Origin: Hsuehochloa calcarea
Taxonomy: Eukaryota; Streptophyta; Magnoliopsida; Poales; Poaceae
Length of the DNA: 64,000 bases
Direction: 5' to 3'
Assembly: GCA_036346395.1 (NCBI GenBank)
Contig: CM070596.1
Location: 5,310,170-5,374,169 of the forward strand
Within the stretch, counting starts at the first letter, position 1. Every line of letters starts with the position of its first letter. The translations under genes and the position numbers were made by a program. A model generated the notes under the pieces. The model did not search any database and had not been told where the DNA came from. It saw only the letters and a list, made by a program, of their open reading frames with translations. Shown here in pieces: positions 44,774-55,740 of this stretch.

Positions 44774-45896
44774 GCAGGAACCGGAGGCCGAGCCAACCGG
44801 GCACAGTGCAGGAGCGGGCCGAGTGGTGGCGACGCTAGCCCATAGGCCACGCCGGGAGCCATAGAGGGCGGGGCGACATCAAGCCACAGCGGACCAGGGG
44901 GCATGCGCGTGGGCGGGGAGGAGGCCCAGGTGAGGAGTGAGCTCATGCGTAGGCCGTAGAGGTGACGGTGGTTGCCGAAGGCACAGGAGGCGGCGCCGCC
45001 GTGGTGGAGGCGAGAGGCGGCGGCACCATGGGGCCAGGCGGGCATAGGGAGCCGGGGAGGCGTCGGAGGAATAGGATTGATGCGCAGAGGCACAGGCGGG
45101 AGCGTCAGAGAGGCTACGGCACCAGTCACGGGCGGCAGAAAGGGTGGAGTCGAGCTGAAGGTACCAGGAGGAAGGAGCATGGAGAGATAGGGAAGGTAGA
45201 AGAGAATAATGAGGAAGAAGATAAGCAAGGATCAGGCTCTCGGGTGGTTGGGGGTTGGATAGAGAGGAGAGAGAAAATAAGAGGTTAAGAAAGTTGTTCG
45301 GTAAAAGAAAGGGGATTAAAGAAGAAATGAGAAATTAAACAATTAGTTAATTTTTGGCGAGAATTAATTGTAGTAGATGTAGCAGGGAAATTGAACGCTA
45401 GTATTTATAAATATAGTTGTGGTATAAGTGTTGGACCAAACAGTAGTACAAGCTGCGTATTTGTTCAACCAAATATTTGTTTAAGCCGCGTACGAATAAT
45501 TAGTCATAGACCAGACCGATAGCAATTAAATGCAGGAAAAAGCTGTAACATTTATCTGAGGTTAATTAAAGCAATTAATCCCCTTTAGAAACCACTAGAT
45601 TAAATACATAGTCTATTGCTTTAGAAATAAATTATTTGTGATAGATTAATTATATTAAAGAACAACGGCGTAAAAGCAAGTAGGCAGTTAATTGCACGTG
45701 TAGAATTGAACAGACTTAGTTGCATGTTTGTACGTGTAGTAATTTTATTTGTCGTGTGGTAAAACCCGAAGATAGGCAACTAGCAATCCTAGAGCCGGTA
45801 GACCGTAGAACGACCGTAGTTGGGGAGTGCTAACCTAACCCCGGGGGGGGGGGGGGTTCAAAAAATATTAATTAAAATCCGCTAACGAAAAGAATC
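44774..45896. other. GC-rich then AT-rich spacer, poly(G) tract
   Basis: The first 500 bases continue the GC-rich composition seen left of the copia LTR; a long minus-strand open frame here (44737-45228) is proline-rich and overlaps the LTR, so I do not call it a gene. From about 45290 the sequence is AT-rich. A run of fourteen G (45843-45856) is a likely sequencing or assembly weak point. The chromovirus LTR starts at 45897. Confidence 0.45.
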
Positions 45897-47774
45897 TGTA
45901 ACACCCTGACTATAAGGAAGTCAAGATGTCACCTACAAACTCTACTCTTCACATGAATAACATCAAGTAGCATAACAAAATGAAGCGATTATTGTGAATA
46001 TATGAAAACAAGCATTCATCCTCAAGTCTTAATCAACGAAATGGAAGTAAACAGTTCAGCAACATATGGTAAACACGGCCATGTTGGCTTATTACAAAGC
46101 AACTCAAATCATAAATAAAGACATTAAAAGTCCTCAAGTTGTTTGATATAATATAGTGAGTGCATCGTGATGAACTACCCTCCACAAGATCATTCCTCCT
46201 AGAACGTTTCATACGATCGTCCAACGTGGCCCACATTGGAATGGTGGACTCACGTAACGTGGCCCACATTGAATGGTGGACTCACGCATCCATCTTGGAA
46301 TTGATGGGATTTCAAATGCCCATCTTTGGAATTGATGGGTCTTACCAAAATAATGAATGCATGTCATGATCATCACATGTCAATATTGAATAGTAATCAT
46401 AAATGAAAAGAACACATGGCATTCATCTACAATTACGAACAAATGTAAACATTCATTCACACATCATACATGACATCAAACATTGAATACAATTTACTTG
46501 CCTGCCGCGCTGCAACGGGTTGGGAGGTAATTGAGATACCCCACCACTCACCGCTTCACCGCCTACAATATACAATAATGGAAATGAGGACAAGCGAGTA
46601 TGAAAATGCTACACGAGTCCTCCCTCAATCTCTAACCAAACTAACCAAATAAAAGTTCAATTTGATCAATCTACCCAATCATTTCAATTAACCCTAATCT
46701 GGCAGTTTTACTAGAAAATTCACCAATAAAAAACCGTAAGTCCAAAAGACCTGAAACCAGTGCTCAAATTTTCTTAACTTAACAGGCTACAAAACTCTAG
46801 TTGATGGTAAACTCTAATTCGGCCATTACAGAGGTCTAACCATCCATTGAAAAACTACAACTGCAGTCTGCCCAGAAATCTGAACAGCCCTAAAGAAAAT
46901 GCTATAACTTTTAAACCACTGAACCAAATAAAGTGATTTTTATCAGCCTGGAAACATGGTGAAATTATCTTCAAAAACCTAGTTGGGTGGCTGACCTGAT
47001 TCTGACTCTAACTAGATCAAAACCTAGGTGCAACCGACTATACCCATCAGTTCTGACAGACAGACCAGCGCGTAGTAAAACAGCCATAACTTTTAATCTA
47101 CTGGGTGAAAATTCGTGATCCAGGTTCCAAAAGAAAGCTAATGAAATAAGGAACAAAACTCTAGAAGGCGAAATCATCCAATTCTGCCTCTAAGACACCC
47201 AAAACCGAGTTGCAACATACTGTACAGAACCGATCTACTAACAGAGATTACGCAATACTATCAAAAACATGGAATCGACAACTCTAACGCAATCAAACAG
47301 CGATGGGGTCTCTCGTTACCCTTGTAGACCCGAAGAACGATGAAGAACAACTTCCCAAAGCCTTCCCTCTCCTTCTTTGGCCAGCTCCAACTCCACGAAC
47401 CCGATTGGAATGAAATCGCCTGCGGAGGAAGAACCAAGAGGAACACTTGGAAGACGGGGTGCAGCTCGGGATCTCCAATGGCAGCCACCAATGGAGAGGG
47501 AGGTGCCTAGGAGGAGGGAGGAAGAGAGGGGCGCACAAGGGGAGGAGAGGCGGCTTGGGGGAAAAGGGGAGGAATAGGGTTTGGGGGAGAAAGGGGTGCT
47601 CCCCTTTGGCGGCCCCTAGGTGGTCGGCCGCCCACTAATGGGCCTCCTGGTCGCGAATCGCGCCAAAGTTGCCTCGATATTAACGAATACCCCGACGAAT
47701 GGAATTTTCCACTAAAACAATTTCTTTCGCTTCTCCGACCTCTTTCTTTCTACCGATCATTTCCGAGTATTACA
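45897..47774 (-). mobile_element. Chromovirus 3' LTR (left on the map)
   Basis: On the plus strand it runs from TGTAACACCCTGAC to CCGAGTATTACA, 1878 bases. In the element's own direction it begins TGTAATACTCGG and ends GGGTGTTACA. It aligns with the right LTR from 45908 to 47207. Over 46516-47207 versus 53540-54231 (692 bases each) I count two substitutions and no indels. Relative to the other LTR it lacks about 237 bases at 46198/46199, including the conserved hairpin. Confidence 0.85.
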
Positions 47775-47790
47775 GTCTACCCCTTAACAG
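47775..47790 (-). other. Polypurine tract of the chromovirus
   Basis: Read in the element's direction, CTGTTAAGGGGTAGAC ends directly at the 3' LTR start TGTAATACTCGG. This is the usual position and style of a plus-strand primer for a gypsy element. Confidence 0.6.
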
Positions 47791-50700
47791 ATTCGACCTC
47801 GAATCTAATCAACGATCCAACGGAAAGAAATAAATACCGAAATACAACTTAAACAATTTACCTTAAACGAGCAGTGTCGGGTATTGCTCTCTCATGCGGG
47901 ACTCCAACTCCCAAGTGGCCTCTCTCACCGATGCGACCAAAGAACTTTGACATACTTCGTGGTCTTATTCCTCGTAACCCGCTCGATTCTTCCAATACCT
48001 TCACCGCCGGACTCAAGGTAAGGTCTTGCTCGACAATCAAAGGCTCCAAAGGGATGACATGATCCGGTCTCTCGTAAACTTTCTAAGCATCGAAACATGG
48101 AACACGCTAGAACCCCACTCATAGAATCGGAAGGTCCAAACGATAAGCTAGCTTCCCAATTCGTGCCACGATTGGGAAGGGTCCAACATACCTTTGACTA
48201 AGCTTTCCTTTGGTGCCAAACGCACTACGCCTTTAGATGGCGATACTCTCAACAGTAACTTCGCTCCCACCTCGAATTCCAAATCTCGCCTTCGACATCA
48301 ACAGAGCTCTTCATCGGCTCAGGCGTACCAACAAATTCCGCCTAACCTCTCGCCACTCTAGCCATCGTCACGAACCCGGTCGGGACCCAAGATCGCCCGC
48401 TCTCCAACCTCATCCCAAAGACAACGGGACTGCACTTACGCCCATAGAGAACCTCAGATGGTGCGGCTCGAACATCGAATGATAATCGTTGTTATAAGCA
48501 AACTCGCCAAGGCTAAATGCTCTTCCCAATTACCTTTCCGGATAAAACACAACACCGAGCATGTCTTCTAAAGTCCGAATGGTGCGCTCGATCGCCCATC
48601 CGTCTGGGATGAAAGGTCGTGCTAAGACGGAGTTGTGTGCCCAATGCACTCGCAAACTTTCCTGTAATTTGAAACGAACTTGGCGTCTCGGCCGAAACAA
48701 TGGTCTTTGGCACTGCAAACGCACAATTTCGTACATAAAGAGGAGCCAAATCGCTGTCAATTGGTTGTACGAATAGGAATGAAATGTGCGACTTATCAAC
48801 GGTCCACAATTACCCAAATAGCATCCTTTCCTCATTGCGTGCGAGGTAAACAAACCACAAAATCCATAGATATATCGTCCCATGGCCAAACCGGTACCTC
48901 CAAGGGTTGCAATGATCCCGCTGGTCGCTTGTGCTCACCTTGACCTACCGGGCACACCCCACATGAAGCCACATAATCGAGCGATATCAATTTTCATCCG
49001 CTTCCACGTAAACTTTTCTTTAAATCTTTGTACATCTTGGTCTCCCTGGATGTACGGTATAAGGAGTACGATGAGCCTCTTTCAAAATCTCCAATTTAAC
49101 TCGAGACTCATGTGGCACACAAAGGCGCCTTTAAATCGCAAAGAATCAAATTTGTCCACACCGGTGACCTCGCTTGCCCTCGGCAACGCTTCCTCACTCG
49201 TTGGAACATCCGATCTTCTTGTCACAGCTACTCGCACCGATCCTAAGGATCGACTCTAAAATCAATCGAGTCTCGATGCATGCGGTACCCGCAGCGTAAA
49301 GAAATATCCATACGCCAAAGTCGCTATAAGACAATCGAGGATAGGAGGTGTCGCCTTGCGACTCAAGGCATCGGCTACCACATTAGCCTTACCGGATGGT
49401 ATGAATAGTAAGATCATAGTCCTTGATCAACTCTAGCCATCTCCTCTGCCTCAAGTTCAAGTCCTTCAGGTAAAGATGTATTTCGTGCTCTTGTGGTCGT
49501 GAACACATCACAAGATTCGCCATACAAATAATGACGCCAGATCTTCAAAGCATGAATCACCGCAGCAAGCTCTAGATCATGGGTGGGATAATTTGCTCAT
49601 GCTTCTTCACCGCCTCGATGCATAGGCAATCACTTTACCATCCCGCATGAGTACACAACCAAGTCCAACTATGGACGATCTCGAATAGATAGTGAATCTC
49701 TTCCTGTGCTCGGGAAGAGTAAGAATTGGAGCGAATACTAATCTATCTTTCAAAGAGCAAAATCGCGCCACAAGCGTCGGACCATCGAACCTAACACCTT
49801 CTCGTGTCAATCGGGACATCGGTTTAGCAATGGTTGAAAAACCTCCACAAAACGCCGTAATAGCCACTAAACCCGTAAAACTCCTTACTTCTTTAACATT
49901 GGTTGGTCTCTTCCACTCAACCACCGTCGAAATCTTACTAGGATCAATCAAATACCCTTCGATTAATAACATGACCCAAAAATCCAACTTCGTAAATCCG
50001 TAACTCACATTTCTTGACTTGGCATAGAATTGATTCTCTCTTAAAGTTTCAAGTACCAACCGCAAATGGTGGGTGTGATCCTCTCTCGACTTGGAATAAA
50101 TCAAGATATCATCTATGAATACCACAACGAAATCATCAAGGTATTGATGCAAAGATCTCGCTCATGGCTTCCATGAAAGCTGCAGAGCATTCGTTAGTCC
50201 AAAAGACATAACTTTATACTCATAATGACCATACCTCGTAGAAAGCCGTTTTCAATATCCCGCCACGAACTCGAATCGATTATAACCCGATCGAGATCAA
50301 TCTTAGAAAAATCTTAGCTCCTTTCAACCGGTCGAAAAGGTCATCAATGCGTGGCAAAGGATATTTGTTCTTCACCGTCGCCGATTAAGCGCCCGATAAT
50401 CTATGCACATACGCCACCGCCATATTTCTTCTTTATAAAGAGAACAGCGCCCCCAAGGCGAACGCTCCATTGAATCATACCTTTGGACAGAGGTCGCCCA
50501 ATTGTTTCTTCAATTCTTCCGAAATGGCCGAGCCAAACGGTAAGGAGACTTGGACAAAGGCCGAGTCCCCGGAACAAGATCAATCCGAACTCCACTTTCC
50601 TCACCGGAGGCATTCCGAAGTTCTATAGGAAAGACATCGAAAACTCCTTCACAACGGAATCTCCTCAATACGCAAAGAATCGTCTTTTCATTGAGGAACA

Positions 50701-52507
50701 AAGTAATCCGATGGTCGATGCACGACGGCTAGGGAATAGATTAGCGAACAAATACGAATCGACGGTGCACGCTCGAATACCGTTCTTCACCGGAAGGAGC
50801 TAGCAAAGTCACCGCCTTCCGTAAACAATGATCTTGGCACGGTATTGGAATAACGGTCCATACCCGTGATAACATCGAATGGTGCCAATTGAATAACCAT
50901 AAGATTCGCAGTGAAAACCTCATCATCTATCAAGATAGAACAACCGGACAGACGGTAGAGCTAGAAATAAGTCCTCCGGGAGCCGACTACTACCGACTCG
51001 TAAATAAGTCAAAACTCAAACCCACTTTTCTAACAAACTCCAAAGACACGAACGAGTAAGTAGCCCCGAATCAAACAAGACAAAGGCATCATGCGAATCA
51101 ACAAGTAAAGTACTGTCACCACATCGTCGTCCCAAGGTCTCAGGGTGGGCATGGCGTAAACCCCCGATGCACCGGCAGTAAGACGCACCAACACTCAAGG
51201 CGTCGGAAAGCCGGAAACAAATTTGGAGGAACAAACGACGGAGGTGCGGATGGTGCGGGATTCCAATAGAACCTCGCAGAGGCGCCGAGTAAAAGCTGCA
51301 GTGGACCCCATGCCGAGGGTACTGTGGTGCAGAACCGCCGCCGTCTCGAATCAACCTCTGTGGAAGCCGGAGGAAGAAGCCGCTGGGACGGCTTCCATTT
51401 GATGATACTAGTGGATTTTGCTTGCACATCGAGGATTTGTGGCCTCTCGACCACATCGCCTGGCATGTTCCTTGAAGGAACATTCAAGCTCGATGCCCGC
51501 CACCACACCGAAAACACTTCATGCCCCGACCAAACAGGGCGCATCGGTGGGCGGAAGATGAAGAACGTGGCGCCAAGAAGAAGATCGCCATCGCCGAACA
51601 GACGGAGGGTTGGTTCTTGTGAAACCTCTTAGCGCGGTGTTCAAAAGACCCACCACCTCCACCGAACTCCGCTCGCCACCGCCAGATCCACCAAGAGCAA
51701 CAGTAACCACTAGCAACATGCCCTTGCGACGAAGGAGCTCTTTCCAACTCCATCCTCTAGCCCGCTCAACCACCGAGCTAAAGTCACGAGACTGTTGCTC
51801 CCGTAATCTGGGCGATACTCTCGATTGAGGCCCCACGAACCTCTTAGCCTTCTCTTTATCATCACTTGCCACGGTGGGACAAAGCGCACAGATTGTTAAA
51901 TCCGCCTCATACTCGAATCTCGACATTTTTCCTTGCACATAGGTCGAGGGATTGCTCCATCTTCTCGATGAAGGAGTCGGGATAAAACCGTGTCCGAACC
52001 TCTCCACAAAACCTCCCAAGTAACAAGACTGTGGCCGGAGTCCTGGAAGACAGGACCCTTCCCACCAGATGTCGGCTCGCCCTTGGTGAAGGTTACAAAT
52101 CGCGCTTCTTCGCGCGGATGCCACTCTAAGGCTCCAACCGACGCCCATGTACCTTAACCACCGCACTGAATCGGTGTACTGCTCCACAAAGTGTCCAGAC
52201 GGCGACATCCACTCACTGAGGCTCATCCTAGCCTCGGGTGGAACAAAGAAGAAGAATGAGTTCCGCCACCGGCAAAGAGCCCGCAGAATGGCCGCCGCAA
52301 TTGTTGGCGGAGTTGTTGATTCTCCTTAATAAGGTCCGAATGAGATCGGTTGCTGCGCGGTGGCTCAAGAACAGAGGCGCGGTGAGGCAATCTCCTCGCA
52401 CAAAGACCACCAACCCTCGAGACGAAGACGATGTAGTCTGCGGACCGCGCCACGACCACCATTACGGGTCGGTGGGCGACCACGACCACGCCTCTACCTC
52501 TAGCCAT
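47791..52507 (-). pseudogene. Chromovirus gag-pol, multiply frameshifted
   Basis: All parts of a Ty3/gypsy polyprotein appear in order on the minus strand, in shifting frames. Gag starts near 52507 (MARGRG...), its core lies at about 52226-51800, and a CFRCGGGHRA zinc-knuckle remnant at about 51490-51516. Protease has LVDSHDAFVLFDSG near 51063-51107. Reverse transcriptase includes VPGTRPLSKSPYRLARP near 50560-50620 and the active site VFIDDILIYSKS near 50085-50120, in the longest open piece (49607-50152). RNase H follows to about 49400. Integrase shows VCPVGQGEHKRPAG near 48940 and then WPWDDISMDFV. A C-terminal chromodomain remnant (RNKTTKYVKVLWSHR) lies near 47935-47990, which places it among chromoviruses, probably Tekay-like. 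Frames break every 50-200 bases, mostly by apparent single-base losses. It cannot be translated as one protein. Confidence 0.85.
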
Positions 52508-52662
52508 CTATGAACAACACAATGTAAAGAAAATCAAATACATAGCTCAACGAATCGATAAACAAATTAATTGGGACAAAACCAAGCAATTGCGGAAAAC
52601 AATGGTTTACCCAACCCTTCCTATTGTGCACAGTGTGTCATTTTAATATTATTACCACGGAC

Positions 52663-52680
52663 CAAGCCCGCTCGATACCA
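52663..52680 (-). other. Primer-binding site of the chromovirus
   Basis: In the element's direction TGGTATCGAGCGGGCTTG follows the end of the 5' LTR. It resembles the initiator methionine tRNA site (TGGTATCAGAGC...) with one base missing. This fixes the right LTR as the 5' LTR and the element as minus-strand. Confidence 0.65.
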
Positions 52681-52681
52681 A

Positions 52682-54231
52682 AGAAACATCGACTATAAGG
52701 AAGTCAAGATGTCACCTACAAACTCTACTCTTCACATGAATAACATCAAGTAGCATAACAAAATGAAGCGATTATTGTGAATATATGAAAACAAGCATTC
52801 ATCCTCAAGTCTTAATCAACGAAATGGAAGTAAACAGTCAAAGAACATATGGTAAACACGGCCATGTTGGCTTATTACAAAGCAACTCAAATCATAAATA
52901 AAGACATTAAAAGTCCTCAAGTTGTTTGATATAATATAGTGAGTGCATCGTGATGAACTACCCTCCACAAGATCATTCCTCCTTGTCATTTACCTAAATA
53001 AGACAATAAAGCAAGAATGAGCCAAAGACTCAAAGAAGCAATCAGATGTAACAATCAAGCATACATTGCGCAATATATCACAATCATAATTTGAACAACT
53101 ACTGGAAACGAATTTATGAATGGATGAAGTGGGATGATGCATTGAAGGAAATGGACATAATGCAGCATATACCGGTATAGCGAGTGAAGCACCCGTCGGT
53201 GTTCACTTAAAGTATTCGTATGAAGAACGTTTCATACGATCGTCCAACGTGGCCCACATTGGAATGGTGGACTCACGTAACGTGGCCCACATTGGAATGG
53301 TGGACTCACGTACCCATCTTGGAATTGATGGGATTTCAAATGCCCATACTGGAATTGATGGGTCTTACCAAAATAATGAATGCATGTCATGATCATCACA
53401 TGTCAATATTGAATAGTAATCATAAATGAAAAGAACACATGGCATTCATCTACAATTACGAACAAATGTAAACATTCATTCACACATCATACATGACATC
53501 AAACATTGAATACAATTTACTTGCTGCTTGTGGCAAGAACGGGTTGGGAGGTAATTGAGATACCCCACCACTCACCGCTTCACCGCCTACAATATACAAT
53601 AATGGAAATGAGGACAAGCGAGTATGAAAATGCTACACGAGTCCTCCCTCAATCTCTAACCAAACTAACCAAATAAAAGTTCAATTTGATCAATCTACCC
53701 AATCATTTCAATTAACCCCAATCTGGCAGTTTTACTAGAAAATTCACCAATAAAAAACCGTAAGTCCAAAAGACCTGAAACCAGTGCTCAAATTTTCTTA
53801 ACTTAACAGGCTACAAAACTCTAGTTGATGGTAAACTCTAATTCGGCCATTACAGAGGTCTAACCATCCATTGAAAAACTACAACTGCAGTCTGCCCAGA
53901 AATCTGAACAGCCCTAAAGAAAATGCTATAACTTTTAAACCACTGAACCAAATAAAGTGATTTTTATCAGCCTGGAAACATGGTGAAATTATCTTCAAAA
54001 ACCTAGTTGGGTGGCTGACCTGATTCTGACTCTAACTAGATCAAAACCTAGGTGCAACCGACTATACCCATCAGTTCTGACAGACAGACCAGCGCGTAGT
54101 AAAACAGCCATAACTTTTAATCTACTGGGTGAAAATTCGTGATCCAGGTGCCAAAAGAAAGCTAATGAAATAAGGAACAAAACTCTAGAAGGCGAAATCA
54201 TCCAATTCTGCCTCTAAGACACCCAAAACCG
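52682..54231 (-). mobile_element. Chromovirus 5' LTR, truncated at its U3 end
   Basis: The copy aligns to the left LTR from GACTATAAGG (52691) to CCAAAACCG (54231) and then stops; the remaining roughly 570 bases expected from the left LTR are absent. It contains about 237 bases (52985-53222) missing from the left copy, including hairpin GAGCCAAAGACTC (53019-53031). The U3 start is lost, so no target duplication can be tested and normal transcription of this copy is doubtful. Confidence 0.8.
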
Positions 54232-55740
54232 TGTACACCTAGTAGCTCCCAATTGCTACTAAGTATTTACTTACTTATTTATTATTCGTACCATCGTATA
54301 AATTGCAGTAGATGATCTAACGTAGGCAGGAGTAGTTGATACCGATTACATCGACAATGATCTTTTCTACAATTCTAAAGGTAAGCTTATCTCTTGATCA
54401 CCAACATAGTTATATTAAATATAAATTGTATATTGATGTATCATATATGTATTGCATCAAAACTATGTCTCAAAATCAAATCAGATTAAAGATGAAAATG
54501 GGAGGAAGATAAGAAGATGAAAGAGAATTATTATGGCTCGTAAAGGGGACCTGGGCAGGGGAAAGTGACGATGATGATGATGAGGCAAGCGGTGGGACCT
54601 CTTTACATACGGTTAAAATATAAGGACCAACAAAACTCTCACTCAAATCAGGGGCCATAAATTAAGTGCCAACCATTTTCCCGTTTCAACAGGCAGAAAA
54701 TGCTACCTTGTTACATAATTATGCTCTCCACATCGTGTAAGTAATATGTGTGAGTGTGATAGAGGAACACAAGACCGGTAGGAGAAGTCCGGAAGTGGGG
54801 CATCCAAGGCACTATAGCGCTAGGTGGAGTGTTGGGTGCGGGATAGAAGCCGCCCCAACCAACATTACTGGAACTCGGTGGATGGCAAGATAAGCATCGT
54901 GATGAGATCAGCACCGACAGAAAGTAATGGGTGGAGAAGTTAATCATGTAACTTGAAAAACATTGTGTATTCTGAACTTGAACCCAGATCAAAAGAAATG
55001 CTTGGGACCTGGCTCATTTAGAGTTCATAGTAGCTATGGGTAAAGTAGTACAAGCCTGCACAGTACTATATAAAATCATGAATTCATGTCTGTCTCTTGG
55101 ATTGGAGTCTGCGGGAACCGCCAGGGGTCTATCATCTATTCGAGTGACAAGTAGTCTTTTCAATATTAAAATATGTCACCTTTTGACGAGTTATTTATTT
55201 TCAGAAAATGAGATGATCTAGAAAATGTGGTAACGGACACAGATGAGTCATCTAGTGCATTTTTGCTATTAATACTTGCCGAGTACACTAGTACTCAAAC
55301 TTGATATTACTCTCCCTTGTTAGATCCTAGTCCGGCCGAGAACTATCCCGCGAGGGACGATGGACATGTAGGTACCGAGGAGACCGCAGGCGGCGAGGGT
55401 GCGGGCTATGAGGACCAGGGCGAGATGGACACCCTATTCGACATGTGGGACGAGTAGACAACCAGAGAAGTAGGGAATCCAAGCGAGGGGACTCAATCCC
55501 ATTTCGAAGTTGTAAATTAATTACGATTTGTAATAAAGACCATAGCATTGCGTGGCTACTGCTGTAATCAAGATGCATAGTTTCTATCTTATTGTTCTAC
55601 TGCGTTAACTCTGGTAAAGACTTGCTATTTGTCGGAGCGGTGTTCTATCGGGCAGATGAATAATAATCTATATGCCTAAGTGTGATTTCCCTCTAGGGTA
55701 ATGACACGGGGCGTCGCACTGTACTAAGCTACTCTTAATT
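54232..55740 (+). mobile_element. LTR fragment of gypsy type, plus orientation
   Basis: Directly after the chromovirus break point the sequence begins TGTACACCTAGTAG. Further on are ATCATCTATTCGAGTGACA (55130), the hairpin GAGTACACTAGTACTC (55281-55296) and, about 450 bases later, GGGGCGTCGCA. These are the 3'-half signatures of the LTR family seen elsewhere in the window. Boundaries are approximate. Open frames within (e.g. 54711-54992, minus) are not supported as genes. Confidence 0.45.

Noticed and set aside
44737..45228. 163-residue minus-strand frame with a hydrophobic start
   Set aside because: It overlaps the copia LTR end and consists of proline/alanine-rich low-complexity sequence; no homologue recognised.
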